A stretch of DNA of 64,000 nucleotides, taken from assembly GCA_963798745.1 (NCBI GenBank), contig CAWCUF010000006.1, positions 124,001 through 188,000 of the forward strand, read 5' to 3'. Made by a program: the position numbers and the translations under genes. A model generated the notes under the pieces. It was given only the letters and a program-made list of their open reading frames with translations. It did no database searches and was not told the origin of the DNA. Positions 48,961-58,235 of this stretch are shown here, piece after piece; position 1 is the stretch's first letter, and the number at the start of each line of letters is the position of its first letter. Source of the stretch: Prado023 sp963798745. GTDB lineage: Bacteria > Actinomycetota > Actinomycetes > S36-B12 > CAIYMF01.

Positions 48961-49997
48961 CCGCGCGCCGCCTGCCTGGGAATCGGGCTGCCGGAGGCGA
49001 GATCGCGCAGGTGCCGGGCGGCTTGCGCAGCGCCGCTGCCGGTGGACCATCGGTCCCATTCCTGCCCTGTGTGCGAGGAGGCCCGGGCCAGCAGCTTCGG
49101 CCAGGCGGATGCGTCGGGCCAGGTCTCGCACCCGACAGCGATGTCGCACTCGTCGATCCTGCGGGCGGTGGCGACCTGCTCGTCGTGGGGACGGGGTTGG
49201 GCTACGACCACGGCGGGCCGGCGCGCCGCAGCCACCTCCGCGACCGCGTTCTGCCCGGCATGGGTGACCACCACATCGGCGGCCACCAGGTCGCTCCACA
49301 GGTCGACGACTGCGTCCTCGGCCCGCGAGGTGAGCGGGGAGCGCTCGACCCACGTCCACTCCGGGGTGGCCGCCGCAGCGGCCTGCACCTGAGCTGCTGT
49401 CGTGGCCCGCCCGCCGAAGCCCCACATCACGAGCACCCTGCGGCGCTCCGAAGCTGCCCGCGCGACGGGCGGCGTACGGTGGTCGAACCGGGAGATGGCC
49501 CCGACGAACCAGGCCTTCTCGGTCCAGTGCCGTGGCCAGTCGCGATCGTGCGCCCCACGTGGCCACGGTGCCAGCAGCGCCTCGGCACTGTCGTAGGCGA
49601 GCCGGTGGGCGGGGTCCTGGCGGTGCCCAGGCATCGCCACCACCACGGTCGGGACCCCGCAGAGCCTCGCCAGCAGCGCGATCTCCACCGACACGTCGAC
49701 CACGAGCGCGCGCGGGGCATGTTCAGCGGCCCACGCGGTGACCTGGGCCGAGCGGCGGGCCAAGCCGCTGTGGTGGCGCGGAGCCCAGTGCAGCACCCCG
49801 TGCGCGGTTGGGTCCCGGTCCGCCAGGTCCCCCGCCGTGGGGGTGTCGTCGCGGGCCAGTGAGGTCCAGCCGCCCCGCCAGCGGATGGGCCGGTCCGCGC
49901 TGCTCAGCGCCCACACCGGTTCGTCGAGGGCCGCGGCGATGGTCTGCATCCGAGTCAGGTGCCCCGACCCCTGATCGTGGGCGTAGTAGCCGATCAC
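48957..49997 (-). CDS. GT28/MurG-like glycosyltransferase
   Basis: A 346-residue GT-B glycosyltransferase related to the MurG/GT28 group. The N-terminal GxGH motif is in AHDQGSGHLTRM and the nucleotide-sugar end is THAGQNAVAEVAAARRPAVV near residue 270. GTG 49997 is preferred: it overlaps the upstream stop (GTGA) and starts right at VIGYYAHDQ. The donor and acceptor are unknown. It probably acts on the same glycan or glycoconjugate as its three neighbours. Confidence 0.88.
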   Translation of the reverse strand: MIGYYAHDQGSGHLTRMQTIAAALDEPVWALSSADRPIRWRGGWTSLARDDTPTAGDLADRDPTAHGVLHWAPRHHSGLARRSAQVTAWAAEHAPRALVVDVSVEIALLARLCGVPTVVVAMPGHRQDPAHRLAYDSAEALLAPWPRGAHDRDWPRHWTEKAWFVGAISRFDHRTPPVARAASERRRVLVMWGFGGRATTAAQVQAAAAATPEWTWVERSPLTSRAEDAVVDLWSDLVAADVVVTHAGQNAVAEVAAARRPAVVVAQPRPHDEQVATARRIDECDIAVGCETWPDASAWPKLLARASSHTGQEWDRWSTGSGAAQAARHLRDLASGSPIPRQAARG

Positions 49998-51061
49998 GCC
50001 GCGACCTGCGACTGTGCATGCAGGTCGACGTAGGCCTGGACGTAGGAATCGACCATGACCTCCAGCGAGCAGTCCTTGACGGCGTGTGCCCGGCACGCCC
50101 GCCTATCGAGGGCAACCACGTGGGCCACGGCTGCCGCAGCGGCAGTGGCGTCGCCGGGGTCCACCAGGACCCCGCAGTGCTCCGGGACGAACTCGGCCAG
50201 CCCGCCACGGCGGTATCCGACCACGGGAGTGCCACAGGCCATCGACTCCGCGGCCACCAGGCCGTAGGGCTCCTCCCATTCGGGGGTCAGCACCGTGGCT
50301 GCGCTGTGCCCGACCAGGGTACGTAGCCCGTCGGTGTCCAGGTGTCCCACATACTGCGCGTTCGGGCCCAGCAACGGCTGCACCCGCTCGCGGAAGTAGA
50401 CCGGGTCTGAGACCGGTCCGGCCAGCCGGATCCGCCGACCGCTGGCCGCGGCGATCCGCACGGCTTCGTGTGGGGCCTTCTCCGGCACGATCCGGCCCAC
50501 CCACACCAGGTCCGCACCACCGGGTCCAGGCACCCACCGGTCGGTGTCCACACCGTTGCGCACGACACCGGCACGAGTCACATGCGCCCACTGGGACGCG
50601 GTGTGCTCGCTGACGGCCACGAACCGGCTGCGGGACTGGTCCATCAGCGCGATGGCCGGCTCCAGCCAGGCAGTGGGCGGGGTGTGCAGGGTCGTGAGCA
50701 GGGGGGCCGGGCAGCCCTGCGCCAGTGCGACCGGCAGATAGTGCAGGCTGTTGTTGTGGATGACGTCGACATCACGGCGGTCGGCCAACTCGAGCATCAC
50801 CTGCAGGTAGGCGTGGTGCTCGCGCAGCCAGGGCTCGGGGGGCATCGACACGTCTGCGCGGGCGGACTGGCTCAGGACCAGTGGCGCCACCGTGAGCTCC
50901 CGGGCGCCCAGGCTGGGATCGCTGCCCTGACCGGCGAACAGGGTCACCTCGATCCCGCGAGCGCGCAACCCGCGCACCAACGCCCACGTCAGCGACTCCA
51001 GCCCCCCGGCGAAGGGCTGACGCAAGGGATGGCGCGCCGAGGCCAGGATCACGACGTGCAT
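49994..51061 (-). CDS. GT4-family glycosyltransferase
   Basis: A 355-residue GT-B enzyme of family GT4. A Gly-rich acceptor loop (HPLRQPFAGGLESLTWAL) opens the protein, and the C-terminal donor domain carries AESMACGTPVVGYRRGG near residue 270. The ATG at 51061 lies 13 nt inside the preceding gene, and the stop overlaps the GT28-like gene as GTGA. It is part of the four-gene glycosyltransferase operon. Confidence 0.93.
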   Translation of the reverse strand: MHVVILASARHPLRQPFAGGLESLTWALVRGLRARGIEVTLFAGQGSDPSLGARELTVAPLVLSQSARADVSMPPEPWLREHHAYLQVMLELADRRDVDVIHNNSLHYLPVALAQGCPAPLLTTLHTPPTAWLEPAIALMDQSRSRFVAVSEHTASQWAHVTRAGVVRNGVDTDRWVPGPGGADLVWVGRIVPEKAPHEAVRIAAASGRRIRLAGPVSDPVYFRERVQPLLGPNAQYVGHLDTDGLRTLVGHSAATVLTPEWEEPYGLVAAESMACGTPVVGYRRGGLAEFVPEHCGVLVDPGDATAAAAAVAHVVALDRRACRAHAVKDCSLEVMVDSYVQAYVDLHAQSQVAA

Positions 51062-52173
51062 GACAGTTCACCGCAGAGCTGGTCGGAGTAGATCCGCGCG
51101 TGCGCCGCCGCGAGGCGGACCCGCTGATCGGACCGGTCGCGCCAGGTCGGCCGCGGCGCGTGCTCGCCTGCCACCGATCTCTGGTACACGTCCCGGACCG
51201 CCTGGGTCAGGGACGCGCTGCGCTGCGGGCCGTCGGCGCGGTACGAGTGGACCGGATGCTGCTCGGCGTAGAAGCCGCAGTCCGGCGCGATCACCCAGGT
51301 GCCCAGATCGTGGCATGCCTCCAGCCATCCGGAGTGGGTCCCGAACCGGTAGGGCAGCACCGACGCATCCAGCCCCTGCAGGTACTCCCACAGCTGCTCG
51401 TCGGTGAAGTAGTCGTGCACGCGCAGATCGATCCTGCCCCGGTCCTCGAGGTCACGCAGATGGGCCGAGAACGCCGGATCGTGACGGGGGAAGCCCGGTG
51501 ACATCACATCGGTGTGCACGTCCACGCGCAGCACTGCGCCGGGCATCGTGGTGAAAGCCGCCAGGACCGCGTCCAGGTCGGTGGCCGGATCCATGTTCGC
51601 CCGCAGGCTCTTGGCGTGCAGGCCGACCACGAAAGCACTGTTGCGGCTACGGGGACGCTCGATCCACGACCGGGGCGCGACGTGCGGATGCGGTAGGACG
51701 GTGGCCGTACGCCCCCAGCGTTCCGCGATGACTGACGCCGCACCCGACGTCAGGGTGATCAGATGGTCGGCGGCGCCAACCAGGACCCCTAGTTGGGCGT
51801 CGTGCATCTGGACAGTGCGGTGGTGCGGGTTGCGCAGGTCGTGCACGGTCAGGACCAGCGGCTTGGCATGTGCGCGCAGCGCGGTCACCAACTCGGTCAG
51901 ATCCTGCGGTGAGACGGCATCGAATCCGAAGTGGATGTGCATCAGGTCGAACTCGTGCGCATGCTCGTGCACCCAGGCGCTGGTCAGCATCCGCGGCGGC
52001 CACCACGGAGAATCAGGCGATATCCCCGACGGCGGGTCAGGCAGACGGACCACCGTGGGGAAGGCCGCCTGGCCCGGATCAGCGCCGGCAGGGGTGTCAG
52101 TGGGTGCTTCCGGGGGCGAGAGGTGCCGGACATATACGTGCCCGCCCGGCACCGAGGCCACGAAAATGCTCAC
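51049..52173 (-). CDS. Glycosyltransferase (GT-B, GT4-like), first of the operon
   Basis: A 374-residue GT-B-like protein. LMHIHFGFDAVSPQDL and LVLTVHDLRNPHHRT in the N-terminal lobe, and VVGLHAKSLRANMD and GTHSGWLEACHDLGTWVIAP in the second lobe, match the shape of family 4 enzymes, but the usual Glu-x7-Glu motif is less clear, so specificity is open. GTG 52173 has GGGAGG at ideal distance and begins VSIFVASVPGGHVYVRHL. It leads the glycosyltransferase operon; the 274-nt gap upstream (52174-52447) holds nothing I recognise. Confidence 0.8.
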   Translation of the reverse strand: MSIFVASVPGGHVYVRHLSPPEAPTDTPAGADPGQAAFPTVVRLPDPPSGISPDSPWWPPRMLTSAWVHEHAHEFDLMHIHFGFDAVSPQDLTELVTALRAHAKPLVLTVHDLRNPHHRTVQMHDAQLGVLVGAADHLITLTSGAASVIAERWGRTATVLPHPHVAPRSWIERPRSRNSAFVVGLHAKSLRANMDPATDLDAVLAAFTTMPGAVLRVDVHTDVMSPGFPRHDPAFSAHLRDLEDRGRIDLRVHDYFTDEQLWEYLQGLDASVLPYRFGTHSGWLEACHDLGTWVIAPDCGFYAEQHPVHSYRADGPQRSASLTQAVRDVYQRSVAGEHAPRPTWRDRSDQRVRLAAAHARIYSDQLCGELSCTS

Positions 52174-52447
52174 ACCCACCTCCCACGGCATCGACGGACG
52201 AACCCCGACCGACATCCACAAGCGAAGAACCCAGAACGGCCTGCGCATCCCTCAGCCCGGAGGACCCTGCTGCTCGGATGTTGTTTGCGTGGCCTGCCCA
52301 CGACCACTACCCCCAGCGCGGTCACCCAACCCACCTACCGGACCTGGAACCAGCGCTTCGACCCAACGGTGCAACCCCGGCAGGACCCCGACCGCACGGC
52401 GCATCCCGCCCTCTTGGTCGACAGCACCGCAGGGCAGCGGGTGAGGT

Positions 52448-54730
52448 TCAGTGCAGGTGGTTGGTGAACCGTTGCCAGACGCGGTGGGCGGGCAGGAGGT
52501 CCAGCACCTCGCGGGTCACCGTCGCGGGGTCGTCGTCGGTGACCACGCCCAACCCGTGTCCGACGAGGTTCGTCAATGCGCCGGCGGCCTGCCCCCAACC
52601 GCCCACTGCCTTGGCGTGCCGGAAGCACTCGTGGACCAGCAGCTCCACGCGCGGGTCCAGGCCGGCCATCGCGGAGGACTGGTCGGCGCGGGCATCCTGG
52701 GGCGGCTGCCCCTGGGAGGCGACGGTGGGCGCCCCGGCGAGCAGGAGGGCGTCGAACTCGATCGACCGCGCGGTCAGGAACGTGCGCTGGACGCTGCTGC
52801 CGTCGGCCAGCTCCCCGCCCACTGCGGCGATCACCAGCGGGAGGGCACCTGCTTGGTGCACCTGGACTCGCGCCAGGTCCACTTCGCCCAGATCGGCCGA
52901 GTCACCGACGACGATGCCCACAACGCGTCCTTCGATGGGCCACTGAGCGCCCACCTGAGAAAGGGCGGGGCTGGCCACCGCCGGCACGAGTGCCTCGGTC
53001 GCGACGGGAGCAGGCAGCCCCAGACCGGCGGCGACCTCCTGGCAGAGCACGGGATCGATGTTGGCCAGGGCCTGCAGCTGACGCACCTTGACGGACTGCT
53101 CGTAGCACTTGCCCAGTTCGAAGGTGTAGGCCCCCACGATGTGCTCCCGTTCGACCAGGCTCATGCTGGCCCAGAACAGTCGCGCCTGGCCGAAGTGGTC
53201 GTCGAAGGACTGCGGGGACCGGCGGACCTTGCTCGCACCGGCGACCCGCACCGGCTGCTCCACGTAGGCACCGGCGTCCTCCCCGGCGACGAACGGGCAT
53301 CCGCCGTCCAACGAGTTGGGCCGGTAGGGAGCCACGCCCGAGTGCACCGCGTGCTGGTGGAAACCATCTCGGAGCATGTCGTTGACCGGGGCGTGGGGGC
53401 GGTTGATCGGGATCTGGGCGAAGTTCGGCCCACCGAGGCGAGTCAGCTGGGTGTCGATGTAGGAGAACAGGCGCACCTGCAGCAGCGGGTCGTCGGTGAC
53501 CTCGATCCCGGGCACCAGGTTGCCGACGTGGAACGCGACCTGCTCGGTCTCTGCGAAGTAGTTCGTCGGATTGGCCGTCAGCGTCATCTGACCGACGACC
53601 TGCACCGGGGCCAGCTCCTCGGGGACGAACTTGGTCGGATCGAGCAGGTCGATCCCCTCGAACATCTGATCCGGGGCATCCTCGAACACCTGGATCCCGA
53701 GGTCGAACTGGGGATGGGCGCCTGACTCGATCGCGTCGGCCAGGTCGCGGCGGTGGAAGTCGGGGTCGAACCCGGCGGCCAGTTGCGCTTCCTCCCAGGT
53801 CAGCGAGTGCACCCCGAGGACCGGCTTCCAGTGGAACTTCACCAGAACGGTCCCGCCCTCCTGATCGACCAGCCGGAACGTGTGGACCCCGAAGCCCTCC
53901 ATCATCCGCAACGAGCGAGGGATGCCCCGGTCGGACATGTTCCACATCGTGTGGGCCTGGGCCTCGGTGTGCAGCGACACGAAGTCCCAGAACGTGTCAT
54001 GCGCGCTCTGCGCCTGAGGGATCTCCCGGTCCGGATGTGGCTTGGCCGCGTGGATCACGTCCGGGAACTTGATCCCGTCCTGGATGAAGAACACCGGCAT
54101 GTTGTTGCCCACCAGGTCGAACGTGCCCTGGCCTGTGTAGAACTTCGTCGCGAAACCGCGGGTGTCTCGCACCGTGTCCGCTGAACCCCGCGAACCCAGT
54201 ACCGTGGAGAACCGCACGAACACCGGCGTCCGCACGCCCTTGCCCAGGAACTCGGCCCGGCACACCGCACTGGCAGCACCGTTGGCCACGAACACACCAT
54301 GCGCCCCGGCCCCGCGGGCGTGCACCACCCGCTCAGGGATGCGCTCGTGATCGAAATGGGTGACCTTCTCGCGCAGGTGGTGGTCCTGGAGCAACGTCGG
54401 GCCCCGCGGGCCGGCCTTCAGCGAGTGATCCGTGTCGTGCAGGCGCAACCCCTGGGACGTGGTCAGGTACGCGCCCTGCTGTGCGCGGCGATCCGCCGGG
54501 GCGTCCACCTCGGCCCCCGAGGCCGTGCGCATCCCCGGCCCGGCTTGATCCGCCTTGGCTGGCAGTGGATCCACGGGTTGGGTCGGCTCGGCGACCCGTG
54601 CAGGTTCGGCCCCCGGCGCCCCCGGCGGGGCAGGCACCGCACCCGACACCGCGTGCGCTGCGGCCTCCACGGCCGCTGCCCCCGCCGCGGCCAGATCCTT
54701 GACCACTTCTGCTGGCTTGTTCGCCTCCAC
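52448..54730 (-). CDS. katE: Large-subunit catalase (HPII/KatE type)
   Basis: A 760-residue clade 2 catalase that breaks down hydrogen peroxide. A 90-residue Ala/Pro-rich N-terminal extension precedes the core. The active-site His is in RVVHARGAGAHG near 134, Asn in VGNNMPVFF, and the haem-ligand Tyr in RLFSYIDTQLTRLGG near 420. The last 160 or so residues form the DJ-1/PfpI-like domain of large catalases. GTG 54730 has a GAGGAAGGAAGG ribosome site; the huge open frame upstream is not coding. It neighbours other redox genes. Confidence 0.96.
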   Translation of the reverse strand: MEANKPAEVVKDLAAAGAAAVEAAAHAVSGAVPAPPGAPGAEPARVAEPTQPVDPLPAKADQAGPGMRTASGAEVDAPADRRAQQGAYLTTSQGLRLHDTDHSLKAGPRGPTLLQDHHLREKVTHFDHERIPERVVHARGAGAHGVFVANGAASAVCRAEFLGKGVRTPVFVRFSTVLGSRGSADTVRDTRGFATKFYTGQGTFDLVGNNMPVFFIQDGIKFPDVIHAAKPHPDREIPQAQSAHDTFWDFVSLHTEAQAHTMWNMSDRGIPRSLRMMEGFGVHTFRLVDQEGGTVLVKFHWKPVLGVHSLTWEEAQLAAGFDPDFHRRDLADAIESGAHPQFDLGIQVFEDAPDQMFEGIDLLDPTKFVPEELAPVQVVGQMTLTANPTNYFAETEQVAFHVGNLVPGIEVTDDPLLQVRLFSYIDTQLTRLGGPNFAQIPINRPHAPVNDMLRDGFHQHAVHSGVAPYRPNSLDGGCPFVAGEDAGAYVEQPVRVAGASKVRRSPQSFDDHFGQARLFWASMSLVEREHIVGAYTFELGKCYEQSVKVRQLQALANIDPVLCQEVAAGLGLPAPVATEALVPAVASPALSQVGAQWPIEGRVVGIVVGDSADLGEVDLARVQVHQAGALPLVIAAVGGELADGSSVQRTFLTARSIEFDALLLAGAPTVASQGQPPQDARADQSSAMAGLDPRVELLVHECFRHAKAVGGWGQAAGALTNLVGHGLGVVTDDDPATVTREVLDLLPAHRVWQRFTNHLH

Positions 54731-54744
54731 GTGCCTTCCTTCCT

Positions 54745-54778
54745 CGCACACACCCGTAACCACGACCCGCACACACCC
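54745..54778. repeat. Direct repeat upstream of katE
   Basis: CGCACACACCC occurs at 54745-54755 and again at 54768-54778, 23 nt apart, just before the catalase start. It may be a paired activator or repressor site. The rest of the 287-nt gap to 55017 shows no gene. Confidence 0.4.
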
Positions 54779-55017
54779 CTGCATCGACCCCGGGAGCGAT
54801 CCCGACGAGTCGTCGAGTCTCGTCAGCGGTCGCCGCTGGGTGGTTGCCCGTGAAGAACTGTGGGCCACCACGTCACGGGGGCGCTGCCTCCTACCCGTCA
54901 TGTGCCCCTTCATCCCTAACGCTGCTCGACAGGCACGCAGACACCCCAGCGTCCTGTCCCTCGTGCGACTTCGTCGGGACTCGCCTCGGTCGGCCGCCCA
55001 GCACGTGAGGCTCCTGG

Positions 55018-55845
55018 TCAGGCTTCCGAAGTGGCGGGACGTGACGGACGTATCACGCCGCGTGGCCGCTGCGCCACCGCAGCCGGTATGCGCGTGGGGC
55101 GCCAGGTGGCCAGGAGGGCGAGGGCCAGGGCCAGCTCGGCGAGGTCCCCGACGTAATACATGAGCTCGGCCCCGCCACGCAGTTGCACCGCTGGGACGGG
55201 AACGCGGACGCCGACCCCGGCGTACAACAGTTGCGAGAGCATCGAGTGCCCGGCCACGGCCATCCCGAGCAGCACGAGTCGCGCCCGCACGCTGGGCCGT
55301 TTCGGCGCGGGGTCTGGTCCAGCGATGACCCACGCGAAAGCCACCCCGACGAGTAGGAGATGGATGTGCACGAGATGGTGCAACGACGGGTGCTCCATCG
55401 TGCGCTGATAGAGCGGTGTCCAGTACAGCAGCCAGAGCCCGCCGAGGCTGAGTGTCAGCAGCAGGGCCGGATGGGTCAGCAGGTGCGCCGGACGGGAGCG
55501 CAGCACGGCGGTGAGGCTTCGGGCGTGGTGGCGGGGCAGGGACCGCAGCAGCAGGGTCACCGGAGCGCCGAGGACCAGCGCCAGGGGGGCCAGCATGCCG
55601 ACGAGCAGGTGCTGCTGCATGTGCGTGCGGAAATCGTGGACCGGCCACAGGGACACCTCGGGCAGCAGGCCCACCGCGAGCAGCCCGGCGCCGATCAGGA
55701 AGCTCCCCGTCCGCGCAGCACTCCAGCCGCGAGCTTCCCGGTGACGTCGCGCTGCCATGGCCCCATACCCCAGTGCGAGGGCCGTGCACAGAAGGACCGC
55801 CACGACCGCCGGTGCGTCGGCCCCGCTCGTACCGTGGTGGGTCAT
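55018..55845 (-). CDS. CtaG-like cytochrome c oxidase assembly membrane protein
   Basis: A 275-residue membrane protein of the caa3-type CtaG family with about seven hydrophobic helices and conserved histidines, for example HDFRTHMQQHLLVGMLAPLA and LHHLVHIHLLLVG. Such proteins help insert copper into cytochrome oxidase or act in copper handling. ATG 55845 is the chosen start. It follows the DUF2243 gene by 5 nt, and the pair is probably cotranscribed. Confidence 0.88.
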   Translation of the reverse strand: MTHHGTSGADAPAVVAVLLCTALALGYGAMAARRHREARGWSAARTGSFLIGAGLLAVGLLPEVSLWPVHDFRTHMQQHLLVGMLAPLALVLGAPVTLLLRSLPRHHARSLTAVLRSRPAHLLTHPALLLTLSLGGLWLLYWTPLYQRTMEHPSLHHLVHIHLLLVGVAFAWVIAGPDPAPKRPSVRARLVLLGMAVAGHSMLSQLLYAGVGVRVPVPAVQLRGGAELMYYVGDLAELALALALLATWRPTRIPAAVAQRPRGVIRPSRPATSEA

Positions 55846-55850
55846 CGCCG

Positions 55851-56420
55851 CTAATCCCCACCGGCGAGGCCGTCGCGGTCGATCGGAGCGCCGGGGTCGA
55901 TCGGGGCGCCGCCCCGCTGCAACAACCAGCCACCGGCCACCAGCACGGCGCCGAGCGCGAGGAAGGACCCATCCCACAACGCCTGGTCTGGCCCAGAGCG
56001 CACATGGTGGATCCCCAGGATGTGGTGGTCAATCACGCCCTCGACGAGGTTGAACACCCCCCATCCGACAAGCACCCAGCCCCACAGGACCCTCGACCCC
56101 CAGACCCGTCCGCGCGAGTGGGCGACCCGGGAGTAGAGCAGCCCCAACCCGGTCAGGACACAGAGCCAGGTGAAGGTGTGGAACAACCCGTCCCACACCG
56201 TGTTGATCTGCAACCCATGCACCGTGTCGGCGGGGTAGCGATCCAGCCCCAGGTTGTCGCTGCCGGTGCCGGTCAGCATGTGATGCCACTGCAGGATCTG
56301 GTGCAGCAGGATGCCGTCCACGAACCCCCCAAGGCCTACCCCGAGCAGGATGCCCGGCCCTCGGATGCTCACCGCCTCGGTCCCGACCACCTCCGTGCGA
56401 TCGCTGCTCGACGTCGCCAT
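55851..56420 (-). CDS. DUF2243 membrane protein
   Basis: A 189-residue membrane protein of the DUF2243 family with four helices and histidine-rich turns: GFVDGILLHQILQWHHM (about 32-48) and VEGVIDHHILGIHHVR. Function is unknown; the repeated His pairs suggest metal or haem binding. It is paired with the CtaG-like gene, an association that may point to respiratory metal supply. Confidence 0.88.
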   Translation of the reverse strand: MATSSSDRTEVVGTEAVSIRGPGILLGVGLGGFVDGILLHQILQWHHMLTGTGSDNLGLDRYPADTVHGLQINTVWDGLFHTFTWLCVLTGLGLLYSRVAHSRGRVWGSRVLWGWVLVGWGVFNLVEGVIDHHILGIHHVRSGPDQALWDGSFLALGAVLVAGGWLLQRGGAPIDPGAPIDRDGLAGGD

Positions 56421-56849
56421 GAACCCGCCCCTCCTCGACCGCGCCAGCCACCACCAGGTGACGCCGTGTCCACCTGGTACCCGCGGTCACGCCACTCATC
56501 CATCCCACCCGGGCGGGCATGAAGGAAGCGGAGGAATGCCTCAGCGCTGCACCCTGGCAGAACCTTGCCGTCCTTGTGGTCGCATATCGAGTGATGAGCC
56601 GGGCGGCGATCCAACGTAGCCGTGAATGTGGTCGTCCCCTGGGCGCTGGCCCGTGGTTCCAGCGACCATTGACCCGGCAAGGTTCGCCGGCCCGGCTTGC
56701 AGCCGGCCGCCATACGACCAGAACGGCGGCAGGGTTTCGCTGCATCGAGTCGAGGACCCAGAACCGGGCAGGGTCACGGACCATGGGAACGCTGCGCGGT
56801 GAAGGTGGAGATGCCCTCACTCAGCCGCAGCGCAGTTCAAGGTATGCGC
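56421..56849. other. Intergenic region with an 11-bp inverted repeat
   Basis: This 429-nt stretch has no supported gene; open frames through it lack ribosome sites and family similarity. It contains GAACCTTGCCG at 56560-56570 and its exact reverse complement at 56675-56685, 104 nt apart, which could be the edges of a degraded element or a large stem. GCCGGC pairs add further local hairpins. Confidence 0.5.
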
Positions 56850-58088
56850 TCAGAGGTCGCCGAGGTCCACGTCCGGGTCCAGGAGACGCGCCAGGGGCAC
56901 TGACCGCCCGGACGCCACCAGTGCGTCGATCTGATCATTGACATCCCAGATGTTGACGTTCATCCCGCCGACCACCCGGGCCGAGGCATCCTCGCCACTG
57001 ACCCAGAACGCGATGAACTCCCCGGATGAGGCAGTGCCGCGGTAGACGACCCGGGCATCGGCCATCAGCGGGCCGTAGCCGGAGAGCTCCATCCCCAGGT
57101 CGTACTGGTCGGTGAAGAAGAACGGCACCCGGTCGTAGGACACGTCCTGCCCGAGCATCGAGCGCGCAGCTGCCTTGCCCTGCCGGTCGGCGTGCGCCCA
57201 ATGCTCGACCCGAAGCCGCTGACCGAGCACCGGATGCATCGCGTTGGCCACGTCGCCGGCGGCGTAGACGTCCTGCCCGGCGCTCAGGGAGGCATCGACG
57301 AGCACGCCGTCGTCCACAGCCAGACCTGCGGAGTCCGCGAGCTCAGCGTTGGGTACGGCGCCGATCCCCACGACGACCAGGTCGGCGGGCACGACCTCGC
57401 CGTCGGCCAGGCGCACGCCGGTGACCCGCCCGCCGGACGCTTCGAACGCGGCGACCTCCACCTGCATGCGCAGGTCCACGCCGTTGCGCACGTGCAGATC
57501 GCCGAAGTAGTGGCCGAGCTCGGCACCCAGCGCTGCCTCGAGCGGGACGTCCTCCCGGCCGAGCACCGTCACCAGGTGCTCGTAGCCGCGGGCGGCAGCG
57601 GCCACCTCGAGTCCGATCCAGCCGGCGCCCACCACGACCACCCGGAGGTCTTGGGCAGTCAACGCCTCGCGCAACGACTCCGCGTCCGCGAACGTGCGCA
57701 GGTAGTGCACCCCGGCCACCTCGGGGAAGGCCTGCCCGGTCAGGCGCCGCGCTGAAGCCCCCGTCGCGAGGAGGAGCTTGTCGTAGCTCAATCGCTCGCC
57801 ACCTGTGAGGACCACCTCGTGGGCGTCGAGCTGCAGCGACTCGACCCGCACGCCGCGGCGCAGCTCGATGTCGTTCTCCGCGTACCACGTCTCGGGGTTG
57901 ACCTGCGCTGCGGAACGTTCGGCCTGGCCGGTCAGGTAGTCCTTGGACAGGGGCGGACGCTCGTAGGGGACCTCGTCCTCGCCGGCCAGCAGGACCACCC
58001 GTCCGGTGAAGCCCTCCGCGCGCAGGGTCGCGGCCGCGCTCGCGCCGGCCTGTCCCCCGCCGATGATCAGGAACGTCTGCTGGGCCAT
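56850..58088 (-). CDS. Ferredoxin reductase-type FAD-dependent oxidoreductase
   Basis: A 412-residue pyridine nucleotide-disulphide oxidoreductase family flavoprotein. The FAD site is IIGGGQAGASAAATLRAEGF, the NAD(P)H site VVVGAGWIGLEVAAAARGY (about 148-166), and the second FAD site DVYAAGDVAN. A C-terminal reductase domain follows. It transfers electrons from NAD(P)H to a ferredoxin or Rieske partner, which is not encoded nearby. ATG 58088 has GGGAGG upstream. Rhodocoxin/putidaredoxin reductases and AIF-like proteins share this layout. Confidence 0.94.
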   Translation of the reverse strand: MAQQTFLIIGGGQAGASAAATLRAEGFTGRVVLLAGEDEVPYERPPLSKDYLTGQAERSAAQVNPETWYAENDIELRRGVRVESLQLDAHEVVLTGGERLSYDKLLLATGASARRLTGQAFPEVAGVHYLRTFADAESLREALTAQDLRVVVVGAGWIGLEVAAAARGYEHLVTVLGREDVPLEAALGAELGHYFGDLHVRNGVDLRMQVEVAAFEASGGRVTGVRLADGEVVPADLVVVGIGAVPNAELADSAGLAVDDGVLVDASLSAGQDVYAAGDVANAMHPVLGQRLRVEHWAHADRQGKAAARSMLGQDVSYDRVPFFFTDQYDLGMELSGYGPLMADARVVYRGTASSGEFIAFWVSGEDASARVVGGMNVNIWDVNDQIDALVASGRSVPLARLLDPDVDLGDL

Positions 58089-58235
58089 GACTGCCTCCCG
58101 GTGCTGTGGGTGAGCCCTGGCGCGACCGCGTGCCGGCACGCCCAGGATCCGAACTCAGGTACTCCTGTGACCGTAGGGGGCCCGGCGCCCACCGGCTACC
58201 GGAGCTCAGGCCTCCGCGCGCGGGAGAAGAACGGA

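Noticed and set aside
54731..56032. N-terminal extension of the katE frame
   Set aside because: It crosses the CtaG-like gene in another frame; GTG 54730 has a good ribosome site and fits catalase length.
56519..56941. 140-codon plus-strand frame in the gap after DUF2243
   Set aside because: No ribosome site, no recognisable domain, and it runs antisense into the end of the flavin reductase gene.
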